A stretch of DNA of 16,643 nucleotides from CAMEGH01 sp964513905 (GCA_964513905.1 CAZENS010000016.1:1-16643); one strand, 5' to 3'; shown: positions 6,705 through 15,006, numbered from the stretch's first letter. Notes: generated by a model not told the origin, from the letters alone. A program made the numbers and translations.

Positions 6705-8486
6705 ATGCGTATTTCTGATAAAACATTTCTAGCAATTATAGGAATGCATGACACGCTCACGGCAGAGCAGATTAGCACCCTTAAACAAGAGGGTGATTCC
6801 TCGCGTTTACCCCTACAAAGTGTTGCTATCAAACAGAAGCTAATTACAAATGAAGAACTTACTAAGCTGTTTTCTGAATACGCATCTATTCCTTATGTCG
6901 AGATTACACCAGAAGATATCCCACCAGAGGCACTCGAGAAAATCCCCGAACATATCGCTCGGCAGTATAACAGTATTGTTTTTAGCATTGATGAAGACGA
7001 AACGCTCAATCTGGCGATGGAAGACCCAGATGATATCGAGGCAATCAACTTCCTTCAAAAACGAATTGGCACCAACATTAAGATCCACGTTTGTACGCAC
7101 GACAATATTTTGGCGGCGCTCGATGCCTACCGAACCGATGTTGATAAAGAACTTGGCGAGGTTATTAGTGGCCAAAGCGATGCCAATCAACAGGGCGAAG
7201 TCGTTAAAGAAGAGGATCTTGCCGAAAACTCACCAATTGCTAAAACCGTAAATCTACTCCTTGAATTCGCAATTCGCTCTAGCGCGAGTGATATCCATAT
7301 TGAACCTAGAGAGGGCTATATTCAGGTTCGCTACCGCATTGACGGAGTGTTGAAAGAGGTGAACCAGCTCCCAAAAAACATAGCCAATGCGCTGGTTAGC
7401 CGTATTAAAATCTTATCTAACTTAAAAATTGATGAAAGGCGCGTACCGCAAGATGGCCGCTTTAAAATACGAATTGGCGGCAGGCAGTATGCATTTCGTG
7501 TAAGTACACTACCAATATCCGATGGCGAAAAAACTGTTATGCGTATTCTTAATGAATCAAGTGAGGCGCTTCCACTCGATAAGCTTGGCTATTGGGGCAC
7601 GGCGCTCGCAACCATTAACGACGCACTCGAAGAGCCAAACGGTATGATCCTTGTAACTGGCCCAACTGGCTCCGGTAAGTCAACTAGCCTCTTTAGCGTT
7701 CTTTCTCGACTGAATAAACCCGACGTAAACATCTCAACAATCGAAGACCCGGTCGAGTACAAAATTCCTGGAGTTAACCAAACACAAACAAACAACAAGG
7801 CTGGTATGACCTTCGCCAACGGATTACGTGCACTTCTTCGTCAAGATCCGAATATTATTATGGTTGGTGAGATTCGAGATGGAGAAACGGCAAACCTTGG
7901 TGTACAAGCTGCACTTACCGGCCACCTGGTTTTTAGTACGCTCCACACCAATAACGCTGCCACTTGCCTGCCTCGATTGCTAGACATGGGAATTGAACCC
8001 TTCTTGATTGCCAGTACCGTAAAGGTTGTTGTTGGTCAGCGCCTTGTTCGACGATTACGAAGTGAAAGTCGTGTAAAATACACTCCAACCGAAGCCGAGA
8101 AGGAAGCTGTCATAAAGCTGTTTAACCTTGGCCCTGGTAAAGATTTTTCATACATTCATGAGCTAGAAAAGCGAGCAGCAGCAGAAGGAATCGGCGGAGA
8201 TGCTCCGCTCTCTACAAGCGAAAACGGGATTGAGTTCTTATGGCGTAATAACCCAGATGATAATATCGATGGCGCACTTGATGGTTACCGCGGTCGCGTT
8301 GGTATTTACGAGGTGTTGCCTATCACACTGTCTGTTCAAAAGCTTATTACGGCAAACGCCACCAGCAATGACATCCAAGATCAAGCTATTGAAGATGGAA
8401 TGGTCACCATGCAAACCGACGGCCTTATTAAAGCTTTGCGGGGTGAAACAACAATCGAGGAAGTATTGAGGGTAACAAAGGAATAA
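6705..8486 (+). CDS. pilB: Type IV pilus extension ATPase PilB (GspE family)
   Basis: 593 residues from the ATG at 6705; a TTG at 6681 is inside the promoter and is rejected. An N-terminal MshEN/T2SSE_N-like domain (about 1-150) precedes the secretion ATPase. The ATPase has Walker A GPTGSGKST at 319-327, the Asp-box region with ISTIEDPVEY, Walker B GEIRDGE at 388-394, and the His-box STLHTNN. PilB is the hexameric cytoplasmic motor that drives pilin polymerisation through PilC. The C-terminal insertion before RGRVGIYEVLP, which in most PilB/GspE proteins holds a CxxC-CxxC zinc site, keeps its length here but contains no cysteine. The gene runs into pilC with 3 bp between them. Confidence 0.94.
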   Translation: MRISDKTFLAIIGMHDTLTAEQISTLKQEGDSSRLPLQSVAIKQKLITNEELTKLFSEYASIPYVEITPEDIPPEALEKIPEHIARQYNSIVFSIDEDETLNLAMEDPDDIEAINFLQKRIGTNIKIHVCTHDNILAALDAYRTDVDKELGEVISGQSDANQQGEVVKEEDLAENSPIAKTVNLLLEFAIRSSASDIHIEPREGYIQVRYRIDGVLKEVNQLPKNIANALVSRIKILSNLKIDERRVPQDGRFKIRIGGRQYAFRVSTLPISDGEKTVMRILNESSEALPLDKLGYWGTALATINDALEEPNGMILVTGPTGSGKSTSLFSVLSRLNKPDVNISTIEDPVEYKIPGVNQTQTNNKAGMTFANGLRALLRQDPNIIMVGEIRDGETANLGVQAALTGHLVFSTLHTNNAATCLPRLLDMGIEPFLIASTVKVVVGQRLVRRLRSESRVKYTPTEAEKEAVIKLFNLGPGKDFSYIHELEKRAAAEGIGGDAPLSTSENGIEFLWRNNPDDNIDGALDGYRGRVGIYEVLPITLSVQKLITANATSNDIQDQAIEDGMVTMQTDGLIKALRGETTIEEVLRVTKE

Positions 8487-8489
8487 ATT

Positions 8490-9716
8490 ATGACAAAATA
8501 TGCATATATCGCGACTGGATCGAAAGGAAAAAATAAGACTTCCGAGGGCGAGGTTGAAGCAAAATCACGCGAAGATGTTATTGCTCTACTAGCTAAACAA
8601 AACCTTCATCCGGTTAGTATCAAAATTATTAAAGAAAAAAAGTCCAACTCTTTCTTTGGGAAAAGTAAAGTAAAATCAGATGAACTTGTTATTTTTACTC
8701 GCCAGCTAAGCGCCATGATTAGCGCCGGCGTTCCTCTACTTCGCTCCTTAAGTTCACTCCAGACACACGCCGAAAGTCAGGGCTTTAAAAAAGTTCTTAG
8801 TGTTGTTGTTTCTGATATTGAAGGCGGTGGAACGTTTGGGGATTCACTCGCCAAACACCCAGATACCTTTAGCGACGTATATGTTAATATGGTACGCGCT
8901 GGAGAGGCTGCCGGAATCCTCGATGATATCCTAAAGCGACTTGCCCTGCAGCAAGAAAAGTCAGCCTCAATTCGCAAGAAAGTAAAGGGAGCCATGAGCT
9001 ACCCAATGGTACTCCTTGCTATCACGGTCATTGCATTCTTTGGCTTAATGATATTTGTCATTCCACAAATAGGCAACATCGTTAAAGATCTTGGCGGACC
9101 AGACGCAGAGCTCCCTGGGCTAACTGTTGTTATGCTTGGGATAAGTGGCTTTCTTATTAATTTTTGGTATATCATCTTCCCGCTACTTGGCGTAGCTGTT
9201 TTTCTCCTTCTTCGATACATAAAAACCCCAAGCGGCAAGGCAGTTTTTCACCGGCTTATACTTAAGCTACCGCTGATAAATCAAATTATTAAAAAGGTTG
9301 CTGTTGCACGATTTGCACGCACCTACTCATCACTAATAGGCGCTGGTGTATCTGTTATTGAATCTTTGCAGGTAACATCCCGGGCTATTGGCAATGTTGT
9401 GTACGAGGCATCACTTGATGCGGCGGCTGATCGTATCCGCAACGGGGAACCACTTTCAAAAGTTATCGCAGAAGACGAAAAACTTTATCCGGCGATTTTA
9501 CCGCAAATGCTTTCGGTGGGTGAAGAAACTGGTCAAACAGACGTGGTGCTTGTGAAGGTGGCCGATTTTTACGAAGAAGAAGTTGATGTTGCTATTGATG
9601 GCATTAACTCAATTATTGAACCAGTTATGATTGTATTTATGGGCGGTATGGTTGGACTTATCGCCGCAAGTGTTATGCTCCCAATTGCTGGTCTCTCGCA
9701 GAATATTAAAGGCTAG
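8490..9716 (+). CDS. pilC: Type IV pilus platform protein PilC (GspF family)
   Basis: 408 residues, the normal length. Two GspF domains are visible (about 68-192 and 273-397), each starting with an F-(A/T)-R-x-(L/Y)-(S) type motif and SxGVxxxxS. Membrane segments lie near 171-192, 212-242 and 376-402. PilC is the inner-membrane platform that couples PilB ATP hydrolysis to pilus assembly. The ATG at 8490 has AAAGGA 8 nt upstream, formed by the end of pilB, so the two genes form one unit. Confidence 0.95.
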   Translation: MTKYAYIATGSKGKNKTSEGEVEAKSREDVIALLAKQNLHPVSIKIIKEKKSNSFFGKSKVKSDELVIFTRQLSAMISAGVPLLRSLSSLQTHAESQGFKKVLSVVVSDIEGGGTFGDSLAKHPDTFSDVYVNMVRAGEAAGILDDILKRLALQQEKSASIRKKVKGAMSYPMVLLAITVIAFFGLMIFVIPQIGNIVKDLGGPDAELPGLTVVMLGISGFLINFWYIIFPLLGVAVFLLLRYIKTPSGKAVFHRLILKLPLINQIIKKVAVARFARTYSSLIGAGVSVIESLQVTSRAIGNVVYEASLDAAADRIRNGEPLSKVIAEDEKLYPAILPQMLSVGEETGQTDVVLVKVADFYEEEVDVAIDGINSIIEPVMIVFMGGMVGLIAASVMLPIAGLSQNIKG

Positions 9717-9734
9717 TCACAAGCATAAACGCTA

Positions 9735-9743
9735 TGGTACAAT
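9735..9743 (+). promoter_or_regulatory. Extended -10 promoter of pilM-pilN-pilO
   Basis: TGG-TACAAT in the 51-bp gap between pilC and pilM. The predicted start near 9750 leaves a leader of about 17 nt with a weak GGGTAGG ribosome site before the ATG at 9768. The second half of the pilus cluster can thus be transcribed by itself. Confidence 0.55.
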
Positions 9744-9767
9744 AGATAGCATATAGATTGGGTAGGC

Positions 9768-10978
9768 ATGCAGAAGCAAAAACTTTTTTACAAAGAACAG
9801 TCGCTAATTGGGCTTGATATCAATCATACTGATATCAAGATTATGGCAATTGATCCACTTAAGTGGTCTGTTCTTGGCTATGGCGCACTAGATGTTGATA
9901 GCACCAAGATGAAAAAAGCGCTCGAAGACGATCCGACCTATCTAACTACAAACATAAAAAAACTTCTCGCCGAAAAAATTGACGGTGAATTACCAAGCCT
10001 AAATACAGCAATAAGTATACCTACTTCAAAAACATACTCTCGTACGTTTACCATTCCCGCTTCATCAGAGAAAAACCTGCAAGAAGCAGTCGAGCTTGAG
10101 GTAGCGCAGTACGTTCCAATACCGCTTTCACTTCTTTATGTAGACTATGAAATAATTGAACGCACGAAAGAGTCGTTGACCGTTACTATGTCTGCTGTGC
10201 CACAAGCTATCATCGATAGCATTCTTCAAGCCTGTGACGAATCTGGCCTTACGGTGAGCGCAATTGAACCAAGCATCAACTCTGTAGCAAGACTCTTAAA
10301 AGCAACTGAGGACGGCGGGCTTGTAACAATTATTGTCGACATCGGGCCCTCTAACACCGATATCGCCGTGCTTGATGGATCAATTCGTGTAACTGGTGGT
10401 ATCACCACAGGTGGAAATACCTTTACGTTGGATATCGCTAAACGCCTCAGTGTTGCGCTAGAAAATGCGCATCAACTAAAAGTGCTCAACGGCCTAAATC
10501 CTGGGCCCCGACAACAAAAAATCACCTCGGCACTCGAGCCGAGCCTTCGCAGGATAACATCCGAAACACGCCGGGTTATACGCTACTACAACGAGCGAAT
10601 ATCCAACGGAGCAAAAATAGAACAATTACTTATCGTAGGCGGTGGCAGTAACGTACCTGGCATTGGCGAGTACTTTACGAATGACCTTGTCATGCCTGCT
10701 CGTGTAGCTAGTCCGTGGCAGTCCNNNNNNNNNNNNNNNNNNNNNNNNNNNNNNNNNNNNNNNNNNNNNNNNNNNNNNNNNNNNNNNNNNNNNNNNNNNN
10801 NNNNNNNNNNNNNNNNNNNNNNNNGTACTTTACGAATGACCTTGTCATGCCTGCTCGTGTAGCTAGTCCGTGGCAGTCCCTAGATTTTGGATCATTGACG
10901 CAACCGACTAAGCAGTTTAGACCAAGATATATTACGGTTGCGGGCCTAGCAGGACTCACACAAAAGGAGTTGTGGTAA
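9768..10978 (+). CDS. pilM: PilM, actin-like type IV pilus assembly protein (interrupted by an assembly gap)
   Basis: Actin/FtsA-fold cytoplasmic protein that binds the N-terminus of PilN and links the platform to the motor. Nucleotide-binding motifs are visible: GLDINHTDIKIMAI (15-28), IVDIGPSNTDIAVLDG (189-204) and LIVGGGSNVPGI (288-299). As given, the gene holds 100 N at 10725-10824 between two identical 55-bp copies. Removing one copy and the Ns gives an open frame of 351 residues ending KELW with TAA at 10976-10978, the expected length for PilM. The stop and the pilN start share an A (TAATG). The 155 inserted bases are not a multiple of three, so automatic callers would split the gene. 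Confidence 0.92.
10670..10724 (+). repeat. 55-bp copy flanking the pilM assembly gap (left)
   Basis: Identical to 10825-10879. The copy ends directly at the N run and is coding sequence of pilM. It is best explained as an overlapping contig end, not a biological repeat. Confidence 0.9.
10725..10824. other. Assembly gap of 100 N in pilM
   Basis: Exactly 100 N, a conventional scaffold-gap size. The reading frame closes perfectly if the gap and one 55-bp flank are removed, so probably no sequence is missing here. Confidence 0.95.
10825..10879 (+). repeat. 55-bp copy flanking the pilM assembly gap (right)
   Basis: Second copy of 10670-10724, starting directly after the N run. The pilM frame continues through its 3' edge into LDFGSL. 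Confidence 0.9.
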
Positions 10979-11550
10979 TGATAAACCTACTTCCAAAAGA
11001 CAGAATTAGCCAACTACATGCTTCTCGGCAAAATACACTACTCATCCGGTACGTAATCGCATCACTTATTACGCTTGGTATTGCAATAGCAATTCACCTG
11101 GGAACGTTTGGATTGCTAAAAACTACCGAAAGTTCAAGCATCGTAACGTCTAAAGAAAATCAGGCAAAAGTAGCTGAATATCATGACATTAGAAATCAAT
11201 CAAAAGAATATGTAGATAACCTAAAAGTTGCAAAATCAATATTTAGCCAAAATATTTCTTACGTTGATGCAATTCAACGAGTAACAGAGGTAATTCCGGA
11301 AGGCACAATACTACAAGGATTAGTGCTCGACAGAGCAATCATAGACCAGCCTACAACACTCACCTTACGAGCGAAATCATACGAGGCTGGCATGAAAGTT
11401 AAAGACAGCCTACAAAACTCAGATATTGCAAAAAATGTAAGCCTATCTTCAATTAATACGCACGTAGGAGTAGAAACACCATACCCCTTTACTGTTGTTG
11501 TTAACCTAACATACACAAAAAATCTGCTTAGTCCAGGAGGTGAAAAATGA
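10978..11550 (+). CDS. pilN: PilN-like type IV pilus assembly protein
   Basis: 190 residues. It begins with INLLPKDR, the conserved PilN N-terminal motif that PilM binds. A single membrane helix (about 22-47) and a helical plus ferredoxin-like extracellular part follow. PilN pairs with PilO to form the ring linking cytoplasmic PilM to the envelope side. The ATG at 10978 overlaps the pilM stop; AGGAG lies about 9 nt upstream, and the GTG at 10972 is rejected. The stop is TGA in an ATGA overlap with the next gene. Confidence 0.9.
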   Translation: MINLLPKDRISQLHASRQNTLLIRYVIASLITLGIAIAIHLGTFGLLKTTESSSIVTSKENQAKVAEYHDIRNQSKEYVDNLKVAKSIFSQNISYVDAIQRVTEVIPEGTILQGLVLDRAIIDQPTTLTLRAKSYEAGMKVKDSLQNSDIAKNVSLSSINTHVGVETPYPFTVVVNLTYTKNLLSPGGEK

Positions 11551-12194
11551 GATCCTTTCAGCTAACCCCAACAAAACTACGAATCATATTAATCGTTGCC
11601 CTCTTGCTCCTTATCGCAGCCCATGCGCTCGTTACTGCACTGGGCCGCAAAATACTTGCCGAAAACTCGACAAGTGTAACCGAAGCAGTAACGCTATCCG
11701 CCAGCAGCCAGAATACGCTCGACCGCCTCTCGAACGCTGAGGTTCAATTAAAGAGCCAGAGCAAGATTGTTGAAAAAGCCAAGAAAGTTGTTGCCGATGG
11801 CAATCAGCACGCCTATCAAGAAAGCGTCATAAACGACATAAACAACTACGCTAAAGCAGCCGGCATCCATGTTACTGGCTTTACGTTTGAAAACCCTGTC
11901 GCAAAAGATGCTTCGGGCAAGTCAGCAAAAACCGAAACCACAAAAAATTCCCAACAGATTCAAGGTGTAAAGACGACAACTGTTATTCTCACCTTACAGT
12001 CTCCGATGGACTATTCCACCTTCCTAAAATTCCTACGAATGCTAGAGGAGAACCTTCTTCAACTACGCCTACAGTCCCTCAACCTTTCATCTTCTGCAAT
12101 CAGCACCACTGGCACTACCGAGGGGCAGCCGGAGCCAGGCCAGACAATAGATGTTCCAACCATAACACTAGAGGTATATACAAAAAATGAGTAA
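11547..12194 (+). CDS. pilO: PilO-like type IV pilus assembly protein
   Basis: 215 residues: a short cytoplasmic N-terminus, one membrane helix (about 11-31), a helical segment (about 45-90), then an alpha/beta domain with VTGFTFENP near 114-122 and SPMDYSTFLKFLRMLEENL near 152-170. Topology and place after pilN match PilO, the PilN partner; sequence similarity of PilO proteins is low, so the call leans on order and topology. AGGAGGTG lies 4-5 nt before the ATG, the best ribosome site of the cluster, and the start overlaps the pilN stop by 4 bp. A Thr/Gly/Pro-rich stretch near 185-200 precedes the last strand. Confidence 0.8.
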   Translation: MRSFQLTPTKLRIILIVALLLLIAAHALVTALGRKILAENSTSVTEAVTLSASSQNTLDRLSNAEVQLKSQSKIVEKAKKVVADGNQHAYQESVINDINNYAKAAGIHVTGFTFENPVAKDASGKSAKTETTKNSQQIQGVKTTTVILTLQSPMDYSTFLKFLRMLEENLLQLRLQSLNLSSSAISTTGTTEGQPEPGQTIDVPTITLEVYTKNE

Positions 12195-12465
12195 ACCTAT
12201 CCATTCAGTTGAAAGATTCTTTGACAGATACAGCTTTGTTACGTTTTTTCTAATAGCCGGACTTGTACTGGCCTGGGTTATTTACTCATGCTTTAATGCA
12301 TACGTTGTCGCAACAACCCCAAAAAGTAACTACATAGACAACTCCGTACCCGCTAGTTTTGATGCAGCCACAGCCAAGCAAATTGACGAGCTACACGAAA
12401 GCGACAATCCGCCTAATGTCGTCATTAAAAATGACTCAGGTAGAATTAACCCTTTCGTTGAGTAA
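12187..12465 (+). CDS. Small type IV pilus-cluster membrane protein, PilP-like by position
   Basis: 92 residues. A basic N-terminus, one membrane helix (about 16-40) and a 50-residue outer tail that is probably extended. The tail ends in GRINPFVE. A short R-x-(D/N)-PF segment is a hallmark of the N-terminal region of PilP and of related pilus platform partners, and here it forms the very C-terminus. The ATG overlaps the pilO end by 8 bp, so the gene is the last member of the pilM-N-O unit. I infer a reduced PilP-like component that rests against PilN/PilO; a monoderm cell would need no secretin contact. No family is recognised with certainty. Confidence 0.72.
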   Translation: MSKPIHSVERFFDRYSFVTFFLIAGLVLAWVIYSCFNAYVVATTPKSNYIDNSVPASFDAATAKQIDELHESDNPPNVVIKNDSGRINPFVE

Positions 12466-12480
12466 AAAGTAAAAAGAACA

Positions 12481-12486
12481 TATACT
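12481..12486 (+). promoter_or_regulatory. Promoter of the PRC-barrel gene
   Basis: TATACT ending 6 nt before the ATG at 12493. There is no ribosome site, as at the other likely leaderless starts. It sits in the 27-bp gap after the last pilus gene. Confidence 0.55.
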
Positions 12487-12492
12487 ATAGAT

Positions 12493-13080
12493 ATGCTACT
12501 TAGAAGTTCACAACTAATTGATCTTTCCGTCATGAGCCTTCAGACAGGCGAGGAAATTGCTTACTCAACAAGTCTTGTGATTAATCCAGACAACTTACGA
12601 ATTATCGGGCTCGAACTCGACGGAGTCAATCTAGACGAACGGCCATCTTTTTTGCGAATTGAAGATATTCGTGAACTAGGCAACCTTGGTTTCATTGTTG
12701 ACTCTAGTGAAGAATTTGTTGGGATAAATGATGTTATCAGCTTAAAAAATATATATGAAAAAGACTTTCAGCCTGTCGACATGAAGGTTATTGACGACCA
12801 AAATAATAAACTCGGTAAAGTGTACGATACTGTTTTTGATACATCAAACTTTGTCATTGAGCAACTTTGCGTAAAGCGACCAATCTTCCAAAGCTTGGGC
12901 GACACCGAACTTATCATCCACCGAAGTCAAATTAAAGATATTAAAAACAAAGAGATTATTGTGCGAAGTCCGACCATAAAAAGCAAGGCGCAAGTAGCGC
13001 AGAAGAGTGCGGCACTAACTAACCCATTCAGGAAACCACAGCAATCACCGCAGCCAGAGACGGCTTCTACCAAGCAGTAG
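12493..13080 (+). CDS. Protein with two PRC-barrel domains
   Basis: 195 residues, soluble, without signal peptide. Residues about 4-75 and 94-160 look like two PRC-barrel beta domains; the first has the typical LIDLSVMSLQTGEEIAY opening, the second VDMKVIDDQNNKLGKVYDTVFD. The tail (162-195) is basic, Pro/Gln-rich and probably disordered, with an NPF motif near 177-179. PRC barrels occur in RimM and in many small proteins of unclear role; there is no RimM N-terminal domain here, so this is not RimM. It follows the pilus cluster but has its own start signal. Its TAG stop lies in a palindrome shared with the converging recX stop. Confidence 0.82.
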   Translation: MLLRSSQLIDLSVMSLQTGEEIAYSTSLVINPDNLRIIGLELDGVNLDERPSFLRIEDIRELGNLGFIVDSSEEFVGINDVISLKNIYEKDFQPVDMKVIDDQNNKLGKVYDTVFDTSNFVIEQLCVKRPIFQSLGDTELIIHRSQIKDIKNKEIIVRSPTIKSKAQVAQKSAALTNPFRKPQQSPQPETASTKQ

Positions 13081-13090
13081 ATTCTACTGC
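13074..13090. terminator. Palindrome spanning both stop codons of converging genes
   Basis: GCAGTAG-ATT-CTACTGC: a perfect 7-bp stem with a 3-nt loop. It contains the TAG of the PRC-barrel gene (13078-13080) and, on the other strand, the TAG of recX (13084-13086). No T tract follows on either side, so it is an unusual bidirectional terminator or a 3'-end stabiliser. Confidence 0.45.
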
Positions 13091-13919
13091 ACACCTCTTT
13101 CAGTATCGTTCAGCGCGCTGCGTACATCGTCGTACGAAAATCCTTGGCGCATCAAATACGCCAAAAACTTCTGTTGATCTGGATATCTCTTTTCCTTTTT
13201 TAGAATAATTTTTTGAAGTTCAGCTTGATCGTTCCTGCCCGATTTAGCAACGGCTTTTTCTGCTGTTGATTTATCGACACCTTTTTGCGCTAACTCTGCC
13301 TGGAGCTTCCTTAAACTAGCGCCCTTCCCTAAGCTACGAGATTCCGCCCACCACTTTGCGAACGCTTCATCATCAACATAGCCTCGATCTATCAAACGGC
13401 TAAGTACACAGTCTGTAATATCGATTGAAACGCCAGGGCGCTCCTTCACATCTCCCTTTCTCGTTTTATACCTTCTTGCGAATGTTTTTCTTCGCAAATA
13501 GTCACGCATTTCTTTTACAGACCGCGGGCGCACAAGGCAGTACTCCAGCGCCCTGCTGTACACTTTGCTAAACTCACCTTCGGATTCAATCTCTCTAAGC
13601 TGCCGATCAGTATATTCTGCGCCAACCTTGATGCCGAGGTCGGTAATTTGTGTAATATCAAGACTAAACCGATATACACCATCGANNNNNNNNNNNNNNN
13701 NNNNNNNNNNNNNNNNNNNNNNNNNNNNNNNNNNNNNNNNNNNNNNNNNNNNNNNNNNNNNNNNNNNNNNNNNNNNNNNNNNNNNATGCCGAGGTCGGTA
13801 ATTTGTGTAATATCAAGACTAAACCGATATACACCATCGATATGGATGTTTACCCGATTCTTATTTTTTACCTGCGGACTTATGCCCGTAATTTTTCGTA
13901 TGCCAGATTTGTCCGGCAT
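13084..13919 (-). CDS. recX: RecX, RecA regulator (interrupted by an assembly gap)
   Basis: RecX binds along RecA filaments and limits their activity. The gene holds 100 N at 13686-13785 between two identical 55-bp copies. Removing one copy and the Ns gives one frame of 226 residues. Its N-terminal part, with RVNIHIDGVYRFSLDI near 22-37 and LGIKVGAEYTDRQL near 43-56, is typical for RecX. The C-terminal part has the usual three-helix repeats (ALEYCLVRPRSVKEM, RGYVDDEAFAKWW, LAYLMRQGFSYDDV). About 20 residues (KTRKGDVKERPG region) are inserted between the first two helices of the first repeat compared with common RecX proteins. The ATG at 13919 comes 3 bp after the recA stop, with GAGG near by, so recA-recX form one operon. 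Confidence 0.92.
13631..13685 (-). repeat. 55-bp copy flanking the recX assembly gap (left)
   Basis: Identical to 13786-13840 and part of recX. It is the same length as the copies flanking the pilM gap, pointing to a common assembly cause. Confidence 0.9.
13686..13785. other. Assembly gap of 100 N in recX
   Basis: Exactly 100 N. Collapsing it with one flank restores recX, so probably no real sequence is missing. Confidence 0.95.
13786..13840 (-). repeat. 55-bp copy flanking the recX assembly gap (right)
   Basis: Second copy of 13631-13685, directly after the N run. It continues smoothly into the N-terminal coding part of recX. Confidence 0.9.
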
Positions 13920-13922
13920 GCA

Positions 13923-14978
13923 TTACGCCTCTTCAGTAGCTACTTTTTCTCGCACTTTTGCATCAATTTCTGCTAATACGTCAGGCGACTGCTTCAAAAA
14001 CTCTTTTGTCTTGTCTCGACCTTGGCCAATCTTTTCGCCAGCATAGTCAAACCACGCACCAGATTTTCCTACAATACCATGCTGCACCGCAAGATCAAGT
14101 ATGTCTCCGGTCTTTGATATTCCCTCGTTATACATGATGTCAAACTCTGCAATCCTAAATGGTGGAGCTATTTTATTTTTTACAATCTTCACCTTTGTGC
14201 GGTTTCCGAGGATATCATCACCGACCTTAATTTGACCAATCCGACGAATATCCATACGAACGCTTGCATAAAATTTTAGAGCGTTTCCACCGGTTGTCGT
14301 CTCAGGATTTCCAAACATAACACCAATCTTCATGCGAATCTGATTAATGAAGATAACGGTTGCCTTAGATTTGTTGATAATACCAGTCAACTTTCGCAGC
14401 GCTTGGCTCATTAATCGAGCCTGCAATCCCATGTGCGAATCACCCATGTCGCCATCAATCTCTGCCTGAGGCGTTAGGGCTGCCACAGAGTCGACCACAA
14501 TAAGATCTACCGCATTCGAACGAACAAGCGTCTCGGCAATCTCTAGCGCCTGCTCCCCGTTGTCTGGCTGACTAACAAGTAGGTTATCGGTATCCACTCC
14601 TAGCTTTCGTGCGTAACTTGGATCAAGTGCATGCTCAGCATCGATAAACGCCGCTGTACCACCCTGTTTTTGCATCTCGGCAATTGCGTGCAACGTTAAT
14701 GTCGTCTTTCCGCTCGATTCAGGGCCATAAATTTCAATAATTCTTCCCTTTGGATATCCGCCTCCTAGCGCAATGTCTAAACTAAGTGCGCCAGAGGGTA
14801 ACAATTCAACATCGACACGCTTGGCTTCGCCTAACTTCATAATCGAACCTTCGCCAAACTGTTTTGTGATTTGCTCCATTGCCAGACCGAGCGCCTTTAC
14901 CTTACCCTCGTCTACTTTTTTAGTTGCAGTTTCAGTATTTTTTACCGGTTTTACATCATTATCAGATTTTTTCGCCAT
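13923..14978 (-). CDS. recA: RecA recombinase
   Basis: 351 residues, the usual length. It has Walker A GPESSGKT at 85-92, Walker B LIVVD at 159-163, the DNA-binding loop region with GDSHMGLQARLMSQALRKL, and the loop-2 region MFGNPETTTGGNALKFYAS. RecA forms ATP-dependent filaments on single-stranded DNA for recombination and repair, and for integration of DNA taken up by transformation. The ATG at 14978 is chosen because GGAGGGAAAA lies directly before it; a TTG at 15017 is inside the promoter region. The first 24 residues are a polar Lys/Thr-rich extension. recX follows after 3 bp. No LexA-type box is evident in the promoter. Confidence 0.98.
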   Translation of the reverse strand: MAKKSDNDVKPVKNTETATKKVDEGKVKALGLAMEQITKQFGEGSIMKLGEAKRVDVELLPSGALSLDIALGGGYPKGRIIEIYGPESSGKTTLTLHAIAEMQKQGGTAAFIDAEHALDPSYARKLGVDTDNLLVSQPDNGEQALEIAETLVRSNAVDLIVVDSVAALTPQAEIDGDMGDSHMGLQARLMSQALRKLTGIINKSKATVIFINQIRMKIGVMFGNPETTTGGNALKFYASVRMDIRRIGQIKVGDDILGNRTKVKIVKNKIAPPFRIAEFDIMYNEGISKTGDILDLAVQHGIVGKSGAWFDYAGEKIGQGRDKTKEFLKQSPDVLAEIDAKVREKVATEEA

Positions 14979-15006
14979 TTTTCCCTCCAGGTTAACCTTA
15001 TCTATA

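Noticed and set aside
10670..10879. 55-bp direct repeats read as att sites, a CRISPR unit or an insertion target duplication
   Set aside because: They are coding sequence of pilM, directly abut a 100-N run, and the same 55-bp length recurs at the recX gap; an assembly cause explains both.
11538..11560. Alternative genetic code (UGA as Gly or Trp)
   Set aside because: UGA ends pilN within a normal ATGA overlap with pilO, and I saw no in-frame UGA inside the recognised genes.
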